Shown here in pieces: positions 46,886-58,706 of a DNA stretch of 64,000 bases. Position 1 is the first letter of the stretch, and the number at the start of each line of letters is the position of its first letter. The stretch is taken from positions 6,729,361 through 6,793,360 of the forward strand of contig JASSKH010000017.1 of NCBI GenBank assembly GCA_031763025.1. The letters run 5' to 3'. Below the pieces are notes generated by a model. The model saw nothing but the letters and a program-made list of their open reading frames with translations, was not told the origin of the DNA and searched no databases. The translations under genes were made by a program, and so were the position numbers. The stretch comes from Macrocystis pyrifera (taxonomy: Eukaryota; Sar; Phaeophyceae; Laminariales; Laminariaceae).

Positions 46886-47088
46886 CTGACCGCACCCGGC
46901 AGGGACGGGACGGGCAAAGTAAGTATCACCATGGTGCCAAGGGACGACCCATGCTTCTTTGATATATACGGGCTATGTAAGACTGAGGTACAGTCTACGG
47001 CTATAATGTTTGTCTCGGCACCCAAACGACACGACACTGGTTCCTTCCAGGTCATACCACCCTCCCACCGCCGTTCAGTTTTGCGTAC

Positions 47089-47236
47089 CTGCCACACCGA
47101 GAACGGCTGCGAGAGCTTCCGTCGGAGACAATCCGTCTTGCTCTGCGGCCTCCGACAGGAAGCTGTGGATCTGACCGAGCGCCGCCAGAACGGCCGGTGG
47201 CGGGTCGCTCTCCCGCAGAAAGGCGACGTAGTTCAC
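47089..47236 (-). CDS. Exon 11: exiting EF-hand helix and next helix pair
   Basis: 148 nt, phase 0 to 1; acceptor TACTTGGCAG/GTG, donor GTGGCAG/GTACG. It starts VNYVAFLRESDPPPA, the second half of the EF loop opened in exon 10 (V-x-Y-x-x-F signature), and continues with helices including LSPTEALAAVLGVA. The intron cuts the EF loop just before the hydrophobic residue at loop position 8, a placement repeated across the gene. Confidence 0.82.
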
Positions 47237-48250
47237 CTGCCAAGTACGCGTGTAACAAACACTCATAAACCAACATAAAAAAGCGCCTGACGCTGGCACC
47301 ACAAGCGGTAGATATACCTACGTAGGAGTACACGGGTGGCCGGGACCCCCCCCCCCCGCTCCCCCCGCTGCAAAAATGCGGGTGTGGCAACATCCTTGTG
47401 GAGAGATTGTAGCGCACCATTAGGAGTACCGATTTGAGAGGCTGTGGACCCCCTTGGTGGGTTTTGGTGCATTGTACAATGTCTCCACAAAGAGTTTTTA
47501 CGCCCACGTTGTGCAGGGGGGGCGGGGGGGAGGTCTCGGCCACCTATGATGTAGTAGAGCCCTGCAACCATTTGTGGAGACGCACCCAAAACCAAAACAA
47601 AACGTCGACTATCTATGCACCCAAAACCAAAACAATGGTCGACTATCTATGACCCCGCCCTTGAAGCGTCGGTCGAAGCTGCATATTTTGGAGGTCGGGT
47701 CGGGTCGGACGGAAGAGACTCGTTTTCATACCCCGTGCGCTGCTCTTTCCGACTCCGCGGTCATTCGCCGCCGTGTCCACAGGCGCAAACACGCGGTCGG
47801 TGTCTTCGAGAAAGCACGATGACTTGAACGAAAATAGCTTGCTACAGGGCTACGGAACACACACTGATATTAATACGGCGGATGCAGTAATCAGAACCAA
47901 ATTTGGCGCGTAAACGTTTAGGCATACATGGTACGCGCTCAGACATCCCGTTTGGCGACTGGTCCACCGAATTTCTCGATCCCCGGCACTCACTCGACTG
48001 CTGCCGATGGGGGCGGTGAGCTGGGCAGAGGCTGACATCCGCACCCCGCTCCTGCTTTGAAGGGGGGTTTTGGCCTCTTGTTGTACTACGAGCCCCGAAT
48101 AAGGGAAATTCATCCATAGTGTAAGTGAAGCTCCACAAGCTACGTTAAGTGTTCTGCACAAAAGCTCACAATACACTACTCGAACCTCGCCCCCCTTCCT
48201 GTGGAAAGTTTGAGATAACACATGATATTGATATTCAGTGGATCATACTA

Positions 48251-48355
48251 TTACGGGGGACGATACTAAATAGGACCTACGAAACAAACAAAAATCTATA
48301 TATTTCGCTATTTTTATGAACAATATTTGGTCCTATTTACTATGGTCCCCCGTAA
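48251..48355. mobile_element. MITE copy
   Basis: Both TTACGGGGG/CCCCCGTAA termini and flanking TA present. Confidence 0.86.
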
Positions 48356-48953
48356 TAGTCTACCTCACTGCCATATGTCGTCCTAAATTATTCAGGGTTT
48401 CAGTAAGGTAGGCATGCTGTTTTCTGTTTTCCCTTGTTTGCAACACACACCCGACAGATCACACCGATTCCCCCCCCCCGTCCTCATGATCTAGATTTAC
48501 CAGGGCGCGTACAATACCTTTTCTCTGATATGTATGAACTACAGTAGTAGCTCATGTTGCCGGGTGGAAGGAAGCCTATTAATCTTGTATGGTCCCTAAG
48601 TAGCAACAGGCTTCCTGGGTTTGGTTGCACCTCAAACCGGCAGGTTGGGATGCAAATGATCTAGTGTGGATGGTCAGTCCGCTCCTGAAAAAAGCTTGTT
48701 AACACACATGGTACTGGTATACCACCCTGGGTGGGAACAAATAAGCATCGCTTCGTATTCATATTCATGTCCGAACGGTCCTTATTTTCCCGTCCAGGGT
48801 AGTATAGCACTCCGGGCATAAGTGTAAGGACCGTTGGGGTATACAAACATGAACGCTAAAAGGTCCATACATTTTCGGCCCACCAGGAGTGATATTAATT
48901 TTCATGCGAAAAATAAGTAAGAAAAAAAACATCACATGCCTGTGCACACGTAC

Positions 48954-49184
48954 CTGTCCATCTTTTTCCGGCGAGAAACGCGCCATGAGTCCCTCCACCT
49001 CCTCGGCTGAGAGCCCGTGGGGCCCGGGGTCCCCTCCCGTCCGAAGGGGTTTCAACCACCGCGCGGAAACGGATATCTGACCCGCAGACCTCCCTGTGGC
49101 GTCCTCGACAGGGGCCCACTCGGCGACTACGGGTCGCCCTTCGGCAAGGGGCGACAAGTCAATTATCGCCTCGCCGATTAAGCC
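48954..49184 (-). CDS. Exon 10: end of second C2 fused to first EF-hand helix
   Basis: 77 codons, phase 0 to 0; acceptor CCGCAAG/GGC, donor GGACAG/GTACG. The first part, GLIGEAIIDLSPLAEGR...ISVSARW, is the closing C2 strand pair (family I-G-K-x-x-V-P-L-x-x-L, ending G-x-I-x-V-x-x-x-W). The same uninterrupted frame then reads LSAEEVEGLMARFSPEKDG, an EF-hand entering helix and half a loop. This exon is the physical evidence that C2 and EF-hand parts belong to one protein. Its acceptor lies about 33 nt downstream of a RepA poly-C tail. Confidence 0.86.
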
Positions 49185-49218
49185 CTTGCGGGGGTTGAAA
49201 CAAGTATAAGCGGGGACG

Positions 49219-49466
49219 GGGGGGGGGGGGGGGGGGGGGTACTCATGTCATGCATCCATGGCTGTTGTTTTTTCTTGGTTCAAACTTTCTACCTAATGGC
49301 AGAAATACTGCTTTTGAATCTCATCACACTTCCACATATGTTTATACACCTGTGTGGCCGTAGTCATATGACCATAGCGAGGGGGGGTGTACTCGATAGG
49401 AGAGATGTACTCGATCTCATGCATGGCCGTAGTCGTGTGACCATAGACCCTCGCATCCCTGCGAGG
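49219..49466 (-). mobile_element. RepA fragments, interrupted
   Basis: A terminal stub at 49219-49266 with about 22 G in its tail, then unrelated sequence, then short RepA pieces at 49350-49379 and 49380-49466. The first stub's tail precedes the exon 10 acceptor by about 33 nt. Confidence 0.66.
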
Positions 49467-49985
49467 GGGGGGGGGGTGTACTCACTATCATGCATGGCCA
49501 TAGTCAGATGACCACAGACCCTCGCATTCCTACAATGCCGGGACGGAGCGCGTCGGGTTTTCACCGACCAGGCAGACATTGCTTGCACCAAGCGCGAAGC
49601 GCCGTGAGGTGTTCGGCGAGTCGCATGAAGGGTGAGCTGCATCCTACTAAGAACCGCTTTCGAGGCGGATTTTCTTGCATATGGATGACAGCATCAATGA
49701 ATTAATTTAATTTTTGGTGTGGCCACCTCCAGAGACAGCAATGCGGTTACAATGTAACTGCCTCGTGGGTGCCTCATCATATACACACTACGTGATACGA
49801 TCATCCCCCTTATGCGGAGTAAAGGTTCTCCCCGCACAAAAATGATCTAACTTGACCGCCAGCCGTGGTAACCGCCAAAAAAAAAAAACGGTACCCTGGC
49901 TGTCTAGCTCACGCAGTGAGAAGCGTGTTTTACAGCGTCGTCGCCAACCGACACCAACCCAGCCTATATATATACCAGGTATATA
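49467..49985 (-). mobile_element. RepA, near full length
   Basis: The most complete minus-oriented copy, from the G tail to TATATATATACCAGGTATAT. It shows each block in order and keeps the frame beginning MQLTLHATRRTPHGASRLVQ. Confidence 0.78.
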
Positions 49986-50453
49986 GAAGTGGGAGGGGGG
50001 GGAGGGGTTGTGATCGTCAGGGGATATCCTCTGGATATCCCCAGGTTTCCTAGGTTGCTGTCTCTGAGGTAAGTGTGGTCATCCAACTGTTATTAGGGCA
50101 CATTTACTTTCAAAACAAATGAAACAAAAAAATTGTAGAAATAATTAAAACAATAATTAAGACTTGATCAAGCTCGTCTACAGTTTATTATCCCAGCGAT
50201 GACTGATCGTACGACTGCAGTAAAAAATATAAACAGTAAGTAATAAACGTATCCCCCATTTTTATGCCAGACCAAATTGACAAGTTAAAAGCACGACGGG
50301 GCTGATACGTGATGGCGTACTCGTAGCATCACCGTCCACACGTGAGCCACCAAATCCAATGACACCACATATTTTTCTTCGAGTACGACCACTATCACAT
50401 GTTTTTGGCGTAAAAAAGGGAAGCGATAAGATAGCAGCAAAAAACAAACTCAC

Positions 50454-50577
50454 CTCGGATTCATCATTGCCTGACGCATTTTCGGACGGCCACGCCTCGT
50501 CGTCGGCGCTCTTCTCATCTGCATTACCTCCGCTGTTATTGGCGAGGTCGTCCATGATCGTGACTGTGAGGTGGTGC
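50454..50577 (-). CDS. Exon 9: second C2 domain, strand plus acidic loop
   Basis: 124 nt, phase 2 to 0; acceptor TTTCTTGCAG/GC, donor TCCGAG/GTGAG. The split codon gives Arg, then HHLTVTIMDDLANNSGG, which fits the L-S-F-Y-V-F-D-D-S-D strand and loop of RPGRIP1L. A long acidic low-complexity loop (about 30 residues, Asp/Glu/Asn/Ser-rich) follows and is longer than in animal homologues. A (CAT)n array begins about 20 bp upstream in transcript sense. Confidence 0.8.
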
Positions 50578-50595
50578 CTGCAAGAAACAAAACAA

Positions 50596-50607
50596 AACAT
50601 TATCGTT

Positions 50608-50640
<33 letters not shown>

Positions 50641-50940
50641 TTCGTCATCATCATCGTGATCGTTGTCATCATCATCATCATCATCATCATCACAAAATCG
50701 TCAAACGCCATCATCAATCATCATCGTCCATCATCTATCATCACCATCACCATCACCATCATCTATCATCTATCATCAATCACCAGCATCAGCATCATCA
50801 TCAACTATCAACCATCACAATCAATCATCCTCATCAGCATCAATAATCAATAATCAATCATCAATCATCATCAATCATCATCAATCATCATCAATCATCA
50901 ATCATCACGAATCATCATCAATCATCAATAATCACCGACG
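50596..50940. repeat. (ATC)n array next to exon 9
   Basis: Perfect CAT/ATC runs to about 50692, then degenerate AATCATCATC units to 50930. It starts about 20 bp upstream of exon 9 in gene sense. Confidence 0.95.
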
Positions 50941-51184
50941 GCTCGAAGCATGCAACGGAAAACATCCGGGCGCGATGTCATTGATCTGATGCCACCCCAT
51001 ACGTGAGAGCATGCCATATACGGTATGCATAAAGGGGGTGCACCTAGCTTCTTCTACGACTATCTCTTCTCATCTCGATGGACCCTACCTGATACCTGGT
51101 ATCTATTAACGTGGTAGATAGCAAAAATTCGATTAAAAATCGGAGAGCACACTTCGCGATAGAGATTAAGGCACTTACGCACCG

Positions 51185-51322
51185 GGGGGGGAGACGGGGG
51201 TACTTATTTTCATGCATGGCCGTCGTCGTATGACCATAGACGCTCGCATCCCTACAATGCCGGGACGGAGCACGTCGGGTTTTCACCGACCAGGCAGACA
51301 TTGCTTGCACCAAGCGCTAGCA
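51185..51322 (-). mobile_element. RepA fragment
   Basis: The terminal ~130 nt with a short tail GGGGGGGGAGACGGGGG, body TTTTCATGCATGGCCGTCGT to CAAGCGCTAGCAAG. Confidence 0.72.
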
Positions 51323-52218
51323 AGATCAATGACGGGGGGGCTCCTCAACCATGGCGACTCTCCAACTACGTAGGATCCCAATGTATAATCTTGCAATACT
51401 GTACACCTCGGTGGTCATAGATTCCTGTTACATGATCTAGATATTCCAGGGCACGCAGCAATCAGGATCAAATGTGCTTGGCAAAAATACTGGAATATGT
51501 GGTTTCTTGTGTATATGATGGGTCGTGATTACTATGGCCCCCCGAAAGAGCTGTGTGTTCCCGGTATGCATGATCCACGGTGGGACATGTTCCCAGGTTT
51601 GAATATGTGCTGAAACAGACCCTGCACATCGTATCATAACGGCGGTTTTAATATCTAAATAGTCCAGTAGTAGATCGTGATACGTCCGACGTATGCAATA
51701 CTGTAATACTTTCCTGTCACTTACTCGTAGCCCCACATGATATCGTGTATCGGGCCTGCATAGCTTACAGTAAAGAGCGTTGACTTCGCACAGGGGGGTG
51801 CCATCGTCGTACCGGGTACGTTATATTTTCGGAAGGCTCTCGATCTTATCTTTCCGAAAACACCTTAAAGGGTGTTCGGTATTCTTGGCAACATTTTTGA
51901 TTCGGGGAAGAAAAAAAAAAGCAAGTGCCGAAAAACGATCGCACCCCTGTGCGAACGAGAGCTCAACGGCTCTTTTTTTTTGTACGGTACGTTTTTTCTC
52001 GAACGGTTGCGTTTGGGTTGCTACCCGTACCCCTCATCGCAGCACGCCTCACTGACTCTTGCAAGAAACTGCAGACGTGAGCGTAGCTTGTGCTCTGTCG
52101 CTAAATATGCTGCTGCTGTTGTTGCTGCCGTCTGTACGTTTTCAACATGTCCGTGGACTGCTGTCATGATGCGCCTTGAAGACAGCATGGTGTGGTTGCT
52201 GCTCATGAAAAAACGTAC

Positions 52219-52337
52219 CTCGACAGGAAACGGAGGAGCTTGTCGTCCGTGGCCACCGGAAAAGAGGTGGAGTGGCGGAAGAACGGATCGCGTGCGCCGT
52301 GCACGACGGGGGTAAACACGTCCTGGAAGCCCAGGAG
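52219..52337 (-). CDS. Exon 8: second C2 domain, central strands
   Basis: 119 nt, phase 0 to 2; acceptor GGCAAAAG/CTC, donor TCGAG/GTACG. It reads LLGFQDVFTPVVHGARDP and then FFRHSTSFPVATDDKLLR, parallel to the RPGRIP1L second C2 (F-F-D-F-x-D-H-D-T-x-I-I-x-x-x-x-x-P-Q-F, then F-P-V-x-M-N-x-D-L-D-R-Y-L). The calcium-site aspartates of classical C2 domains are mostly absent, so it may not bind calcium. Confidence 0.82.
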
Positions 52338-52703
52338 CTTTTGCCACAGCAGCAGAAACAGGACACACGGAACGAAGCGAAAACGAGGTCACGAAACCAG
52401 GACCACAACTTTCTGATGCTCCCTACACATACTTGAGGGCCTCTATAGTAACCCACGCAACCACCACCTCTGAGGGAAAATGTGAGCTACTGCAAGCCCG
52501 ATACACAATCAATCCCGCGTGGGCTAGTGTAGTAGGTATCTGCCTACCACTAAGGAGGGAGGGATAGTAATCAGGACTCACGATGGACCCAAAAACCAGG
52601 GTATTCCCCTATGTTCACCCACCATATTTGGTTCGGACTACTATCGTCCCCGCCCCCTTTTATGAGAAAATTGTTTGCCTTCAATTAGTGCTACCCCTAT
52701 TTT

Positions 52704-52808
52704 TTACGGAGGACCATAGTAAATAGGACCTACGGTAGATACAAAAACCTATATATTTCCCTCTTTGTAACCACAATATTTGGTCCTATTTACTATGGTC
52801 CTCCGTGA
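52704..52808. mobile_element. MITE copy
   Basis: TTACGGAGGACCATAGT at the left, CTATGGTCCTCCGTGA at the right. Followed at 52825-52925 by a palindromic GGGACTGCAGT-type repeat, as also near the copies at 9.5-9.9 kb. Confidence 0.83.
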
Positions 52809-53298
52809 TACTGTGGCGTGGCTCATTGACCCTTTTGGGACTGCAGTCTCGTTCTGGAGACAAACTACTTGAAACAATTTGAGTAGTTTGTCCCCAAAAA
52901 AACGGAACGGAAATTCTAAAATGGTCAATAGCGAATAAACGTTAAGTGGAACGTGTGGGTGGGTACATTGTGTCGCGTTTGTATCACACTCTACCGCTGG
53001 TTGCGTTCGGTTACCTTTTTCGTGCGTCCAGAAGACACAAAGAAGGCAAAAATCTTGCTGGGATAAAATCACACGCCGATACTTTACGATGTCATATCAT
53101 ATCATACCTGCCTACGTACCCAGACGCGTTTGGAATAAAAGTCACTTTTTTTATAAAGAGTGCGCAGGTGTCTATATTGTCAAGCAGCAAGCGATTCCTG
53201 TTTCGTGGCCAGGAAGTGCAGCAAGCTGCTTGTTAGACAAGGCAGACACGGATATCTACGTACTCGGATTCTCGCAACTTCGCGCGGTTTAGGACAAC

Positions 53299-53490
53299 CT
53301 GGTAGTGAACGTATGCGGCCGGCGCCGCGTCTCTGTCCGCCCGTCCTCGACCCGGGAGGCCGCGGCACCCGACGACCACTAGCTCTAGCTCGTTGTGGAG
53401 GCTCGACGTGTTACGCGTGACGCCCCCGTGCTGTAGTGCACCACTCCCTCCGTGCCGGCCGAGATCCGAGGCGGTCAGGTACCCTTGCGC
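53299..53490 (-). CDS. Exon 7: linker and start of second C2 domain
   Basis: 64 codons, phase 0 to 0; acceptor GTATGGTAG/GCG, donor TACCAG/GTTGTC. It reads AQGYLTASDLGRHGGSG, a linker, then SSLHNELELVVVGCRGL and PAAYVHYQ. The A-x-G-Y-x-T-S start and the N-E-L-x-x-x-x-x-x-C strand followed by a Y-V-x-Y strand are how RPGRIP1L enters its second C2. Open frames in the other two frames here are longer but lack homology. Confidence 0.82.
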
Positions 53491-53926
53491 CTACCATACG
53501 GGGGGCGTTCGTTGACGAAAAGTGAGAGAGATGTCGCGATGGGTGCGCAGAAAGAAGAATAAAAACAAGCGAAGAAGGCTGCAGTAATACTGTAGCAGCA
53601 GTTGTTGCGGCTGTACGGGGAGTTGAACTCGAAGCGGGGGGCCTCTTTTTGTTTGGCATGATGACTTATTTCTGCATGTGCCTATGGGTATAGTACGCCT
53701 GGGAGTTTACGCGTATACGAAGTCTTCCTAGGCTATCTACGGATTGTGTATACGGACTCCAAAACGATCGTCCATCGGCCGATAGTCTGGATTCGCGGGA
53801 ACCTTCGTCCCGTTACTGCATGTCGTACCTGCTTCCTCAAAGCCTTATCCAGCCTTGTTCAGGCTGAAGACTTGATTCTTACTCGGTTGACCCCCCTGGG
53901 AAACCGTATCGTTGTTTCCATGTCTA

Positions 53927-54031
53927 TTACGGGGGTCCATAGTTAACGGGACCAAATTTTGTTAGTAAAAATACGTAAATATATAGGTTTTTATGTATAC
54001 CATAGGTCCTGTTAACTATGGACCCCCGTAA
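53927..54031. mobile_element. MITE copy
   Basis: Nearly perfect terminal repeats (GGGGGTCCATAGTTAACGGG / CCTGTTAACTATGGACCCCC), flanked by TA. Confidence 0.88.
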
Positions 54032-54324
54032 TAGTAGGGACACAGAATGGCGATATCTACCTACGACAGTAAGTGGCCTGCTATATTTATTCGGTGAATG
54101 CACGCGCGCGTCGTCAATAAGCATGTCCCAGGTATGTGCCGGGATACGTGCAAGATGATCAATGTGTAGATAGCACCATATTATAGAGGTTTCTTTTGCG
54201 AACCAGAAATTATTTTTTTCAAAACAATAACGTGGAGGGCCAGGCCAGCCAACCATTTATGCCGTAGCACGCCAGGGGTTATCAAAAATATGTTGCGTGT
54301 CTTTTGTCGTTTTTTGCAGCATAC

Positions 54325-54426
54325 CTTCGCCTCGAGCAGCCTGGCTTGCTCCACTCTCTCCTTCTCCTCAGGTCGTCGTTCGAGGAATAGGGCGTACAGC
54401 TCCATCACCGGAAGCGCCATGCGTAT
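54325..54426 (-). CDS. Exon 6: last strand of first C2 and following helix
   Basis: 34 codons, phase 0 to 0; acceptor CTTCTTTCAG/ATA, donor GCGAAG/GTATGC. The peptide begins IRMALPVMELYALFLERR and goes on with a charged helix. It matches the RPGRIP1L continuation after the C2 (I-R-L-R-V-P-M-x-x-A-I-x-L-Y-R-E-R). The match across the exon 5/6 border confirms the donor chosen for exon 5. Confidence 0.83.
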
Positions 54427-54969
54427 CTGAAAGAAGTCATGGCGTGTGTGGTGTTGTTGTTGTTGTTGTTGTTGTTGTTAATTTCACATTAATTGACCAA
54501 TCACCAAAATCGAGCCAGCGGTCACAGAACGGGCTCCAAGAACTGTGGAGTGGAATAATATATCAGGAAACAAAAACGTGTCTTGTGTGTATTCTTCACA
54601 TTAAACCGCTATTTTTACGCACTCATAGACGTTCAGCAAATTCAGTGTCCATGGTTATTCTTCTCCCTGTAAACAAGCTCTGTGGTCACAGACAGAGGTA
54701 GTTCATCGCAAGGTGCAGCAAGGAGACCACGGGGGGTTCACGTGCAGTGTTTTTGCTTTTCCCCCATTAGCTGCAGGTACCTCGAAAAAAATAGTCTGCT
54801 GGTGAGGTGAGGTAAGGTAAGGTGAAGTGGCACTCAATCAATGACTTGTTGGCGGCGGGTGCGGCTTTTGTGCTGTAGGCCATGGGGTGTCGTCGGCTAG
54901 AAAAAGTGGGACACACCTTTTCATTCGTCGCAGTTCTTCTATGCTTGCCTGTGCACGATGTCTGGGGGT

Positions 54970-55068
54970 CACGGGCCATCCTGGGTACATCTCCGGGTTT
55001 TCTTAGTGTATAAGGATCTTGCTGGTATATCCACATCGAAAACCCGGGGATGTACCCAGGATGTCCCC
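54970..55068. repeat. Long inverted repeat (hairpin)
   Basis: The left arm CATCCTGGGTACATCTCCGG and TTTTC is matched by the right arm GAAAACCCGGGGATGTACCC and AGGATG, arms about 27 nt, loop about 40 nt, in the intron between exons 5 and 6. Confidence 0.85.
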
Positions 55069-55782
55069 TGACGACCTCAAGTGGGTCAATGAGCTTCTCG
55101 CAGCAAAACAAAACATGCCGGTCGCGTTGTGACTTGTTGTGCAACGAGCTGAACCCGCTATGGCTTCGAAACGCCGCCGTCATTCTTTAACCACTATGGC
55201 GCGACACGCCTGTTGCCTCTGACAGCTGACAGCACACAAGTCACCCCGAAGAAAATGTTTTATTACCACCCCGGCGCCGCAAACCGCACATATAAAAATA
55301 CGCCGGATTGTTTGAATGAGTTAATAAAACACGCCAGACGTCTCACGCAGCTTTTCCCATAGAAATTTTGGTATGAACCATTCAATGGGTCGAACTCATT
55401 CACTCACTCACTCGCCCCCAGCTAGCTGGCGTAGTCTTGCGTAACGTTTTTTGTAAAAATACGAAGTAGATACGAACAAGGTTCCGTAAATACTCGTTAT
55501 TTCTACCCAAAGAGCGGTAAAAGCTACAGTCGCTCATCAGTATGTAGCATAGTACCCGGTATTATTTATGCAATGTACAAGGTTCCCCTTCGAGATGTGG
55601 TTGGCTTGAAAGTCTCGGGGGTGCCGCAAATTAAAACCAATGTATGCGTCGTGGGTATTCATGCGGGAAATGAATAAATTCAATGCCGCGAATCTGTATG
55701 AATTCATGAATTAGTTGTCGTTGTTTTTTAGAACAGTAAAAACATTATTTTTTTTTTAATCGCTTTTTCGTCGCCCCCGCAC

Positions 55783-55992
55783 CTCTACGTGTACGTAGCC
55801 GACGACCGCTCCGTCCCTCGTCGAGATCAGGGGCTCCCGCTGCAAAACAATCCTCGGTTTAGAGGAGAGCAGACCGGACAGCGCGATCTGCCGCCTCCCG
55901 ACCAGCTCGAAGTCCGCCGCCCTGGCCTGGTTGAGCTCGATCACGAGACCCTCGGTGCCGAGATAGCGCAAGAAGAAGTCATCCACCGTCAC
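55783..55992 (-). CDS. Exon 5: first C2 domain, C-terminal half
   Basis: 70 codons, phase 0 to 0; acceptor CGCTCGCAG/GTG. It starts VTVDDFFLRYLGTEGLVIEL and continues NQARAADFELVGRRQIALS, as in the RPGRIP1L strand order (V-N-D-L-F-L-Q-Y-I, then L-E-V-H-Q-A). The donor GAG/GTGCGG at 55783 is preferred to read-through to a stop at 55756, because exon 6 then continues the conserved strand in phase. Degenerate AAGGCGAA repeats follow upstream at 56.08-56.45 kb. Confidence 0.86.
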
Positions 55993-56079
55993 CTGCGAGC
56001 GAACAAGCGTGTTTGTTTTGAAAACAAGTATAATAAAGCGAAAAGCCAACGGAGAGGGAAGGGTTGCTCGGAGTCAAGA

Positions 56080-56445
56080 AGCGGTGCTTATTTCGCTGTT
56101 GATGAAAAAAACGTAAGGCGAACATTAATCGGACGTGAAGAGTTTTGACACGAAGAAGCGGTGCTTATTTTTCTGTCCACCGTAAGGCGAACGGGCGTTA
56201 ACGGTGAAGGAAAGGCGAAGATGACAAAAAGCGGTACTACTGCTGCTGTGGGTATGCTTTTTGACGAACACGATGTGTCCTGTACCAGCCCTTAAGGCGA
56301 CCCGACTCTTTCTCACCGGGGATGAAAACTTCGTTTCAACTGCTGTCGCTCTTGCGCAATCGAGAAGCCAAGCTACTAATAAGGCGAGAAGACGAACACA
56401 GTGTTGGTCCAAGACGCAAGAAGCGATCCTTAGTATTTTCTCTTG
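56080..56445. repeat. Degenerate tandem repeat with AAGGCGAA core
   Basis: Units of about 60-70 bp: AAGCGGTGCTTATTT, GTAAGGCGAACGGG, GGAAAGGCGAAGATGA and AAGGCGACCCGA recur between exons 4 and 5. Confidence 0.65.
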
Positions 56446-57747
56446 AGCGAACACGATAATAGTAACGCTCGAGGTGACGCGACACTATGGCAGCGGCAAT
56501 GAAAAATAATCGAGAAGCTGCACCATTATAGTACGCCCAGGGAGAAGTCAGTATTGCAGTGCCAGCCCCAAGACGCGAAAATAGAAATAAAATAAAAGTT
56601 ACAGCGACAGTAGTAGCGGCGCGCCCAGCGGGCAGGTCCAGTTTCGATTCGCGCGCCATCTAACACCTTAAGTACTTCAGGGTGTGTTTTCACACAGGAA
56701 TATTGCATGGACATACCGTACGTGCCTGATATGAAATGCCACCCTGACCGAGGATATAAGTTGCGTTTGATAGTAATGTAACAGTTTAAGCGTGGCTTAT
56801 ATTCGCGGTCAGAGCGGCAACACGCAAGATAACGTACCCTCGTACAACTGGGACTAACTTCCGACTCGATTTTCTCCCCCGAAAAAACATGCCTCAAGGG
56901 GGGTACAGACAACGAAAATGGTGGCTTCTGGCTGGTAGATCTCGTCGAGATATTTCCAGAGACGCACCGCTTTGTCGAGAAAGGCAGCAGCTTGGAAACT
57001 GATTTGTCCGGAGAGGGGTGTGTGGTGTGTGTCGCGTGTGTGGTTTATCGTGTGTATTTCCGGTAGGTATTTTAGATGATGCGATCCATTTCCAGACGTT
57101 TCGTTTATGCTTCCACATGTTTTGAAACTCGTACTTTTTTGCTGTAGAACAAGCCACCGGCCTTGCTCTGTGTGCATGTATGTATCCACGTTTATCGTGG
57201 AACACAAGAAAAAAAAAATATGCAAAAAAATCAGCCACCAGAATCGGCTACATATTACAGTAGAATTGGCCACCACCATCGGCAAAGAGCAACAACGACA
57301 AAAACAGACGGCGGTTATACACAGCGAAGGACGGACGAAAACCGACCGGCTTGTGCAGCACGGCAGCAAGCAATCGAACGATAAAAAAAGCACACGTATG
57401 CCTTTCACCTTTTGCTGCCGGGCGGTCTGCCCTTCACGCGCGAAACAGGAATATTTGAACACATCGGACGGCCCACCGATCCCCACCTAGTAATGGTCTA
57501 AATCTTCCAGGGGGAGAGATAGATTCCTGGTCTTGTATGATCAAGATAACTCATGTTGGAGGCGTATATCCGAGCAAACGATCTACGTTGCACACGTTTT
57601 CTGGCTTGGACCTGGTACTACACAGATCCTGCTGCACAAGCCGCTCATAACGGCAAGTTAGGATCTAGATGGCCACACACAGACGAGCTACTGCTGTACA
57701 GATCACGATCTGTCCTCCTCCTATGTGTGGATATTTTTTTTCATCAC

Positions 57748-57897
57748 CTTGAATGTGGTTGCGAAATCGAAGGCCGGCGACGTGCCCGGGAGAAGCGGGG
57801 TCGCCTGGCTCTCGAAGTCGAAGAAGTCGACCACGATGAAGCTCGAGGATCCAGCCGACAGCGATCCGGGCTCCAGCTCTGCCCCAACCACCCACAC
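57748..57897 (-). CDS. Exon 4: first C2 domain, N-terminal half
   Basis: 50 codons, phase 0 to 0; acceptor CCCAACAG/GTG, donor TTCAAG/GTGATG. The key stretch is FIVVDFFDFESQATPLLPG followed by SPAFDFATTFK. This is the hallmark of the RPGRIP1 first C2 domain (aromatic-DFE-x-Q-x-TP, then G-x-x-P-x-Y/F-x-F), which sets it apart from C2 domains in general. It is one of the two exons on which the family assignment rests. Confidence 0.88.
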
Positions 57898-58706
57898 CTG
57901 TTGGGGGGAATAAGTACACTTATGCGGTTGGACGGGGGGTATACCCGGGAGAAACATGCCTGTTGGCTCTACGTGTACCCTGACCGTTACACAGTATGTA
58001 CAATCATCTCATACACCTCCTGTAATAGTTGTACCACCTCGTGTAATAGTTGCACCACCTAGAGCTCTTTACGTACGTACCACACCCGAAAAACTGGTCG
58101 TTGAGTTTCAAGAAAGAATCATAGTTCATTCATCTTGATGAATCAATCCCATGGCTTATTACTGCAGATAAACCATTCTGTCCGAAAAATTATTTTTGAT
58201 CTTGCCGCAACACCGAAGAGATCCTTTCTATTCCCAGACAGAGTGGTGCTGTACAGAAAGAATCGTGTCGTGAACACATTGGTGGGGACTCCGGCCGTAT
58301 TGGGTACGAAGATCCTGAGGTCCAGGGGACCACGCCAGCCAGAAACGACTCGACCAGAAAGCGCCCCTCTATCAAGCGACGGTTGAGTAGTGCCGGCTAC
58401 ATACCCGCTATACATAGTGCCCGTGAAACCGCTTGGCACAGATGGGATCGACCAGCGAGGAGCAGTGTGCGGTGTAGTTAGTGCCGGTTGGTTGCCGCTA
58501 TATACAGCGCCGGTAGTGGTTGTGTGGCGCATACCGGCACTACGCAGGGACCAATGCTGTACTCGTACCCCTACATAGTAGCACGCGTCTTTTAGTGCGT
58601 TTTAAACTATATTTTTTGGCCGTTTTACGATACAGGGAGACGGAAGGATCCGCAAAGCCCAGGCGCGACACATATTTTCACTCTTTACGGGGGGGAACAC
58701 ACAGTA

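Noticed and set aside
53595..53650. B-box-like GAGTTCAACTCCCCG that might indicate a tRNA
   Set aside because: No matching A-box or paired ends could be found around it.
56854..57486. Minus-strand 210-codon frame with RLWKYLDEIYQPEATIF
   Set aside because: It lies in the intron between exons 4 and 5, whose ends join perfectly in phase and in the C2 fold, and shows no domain.
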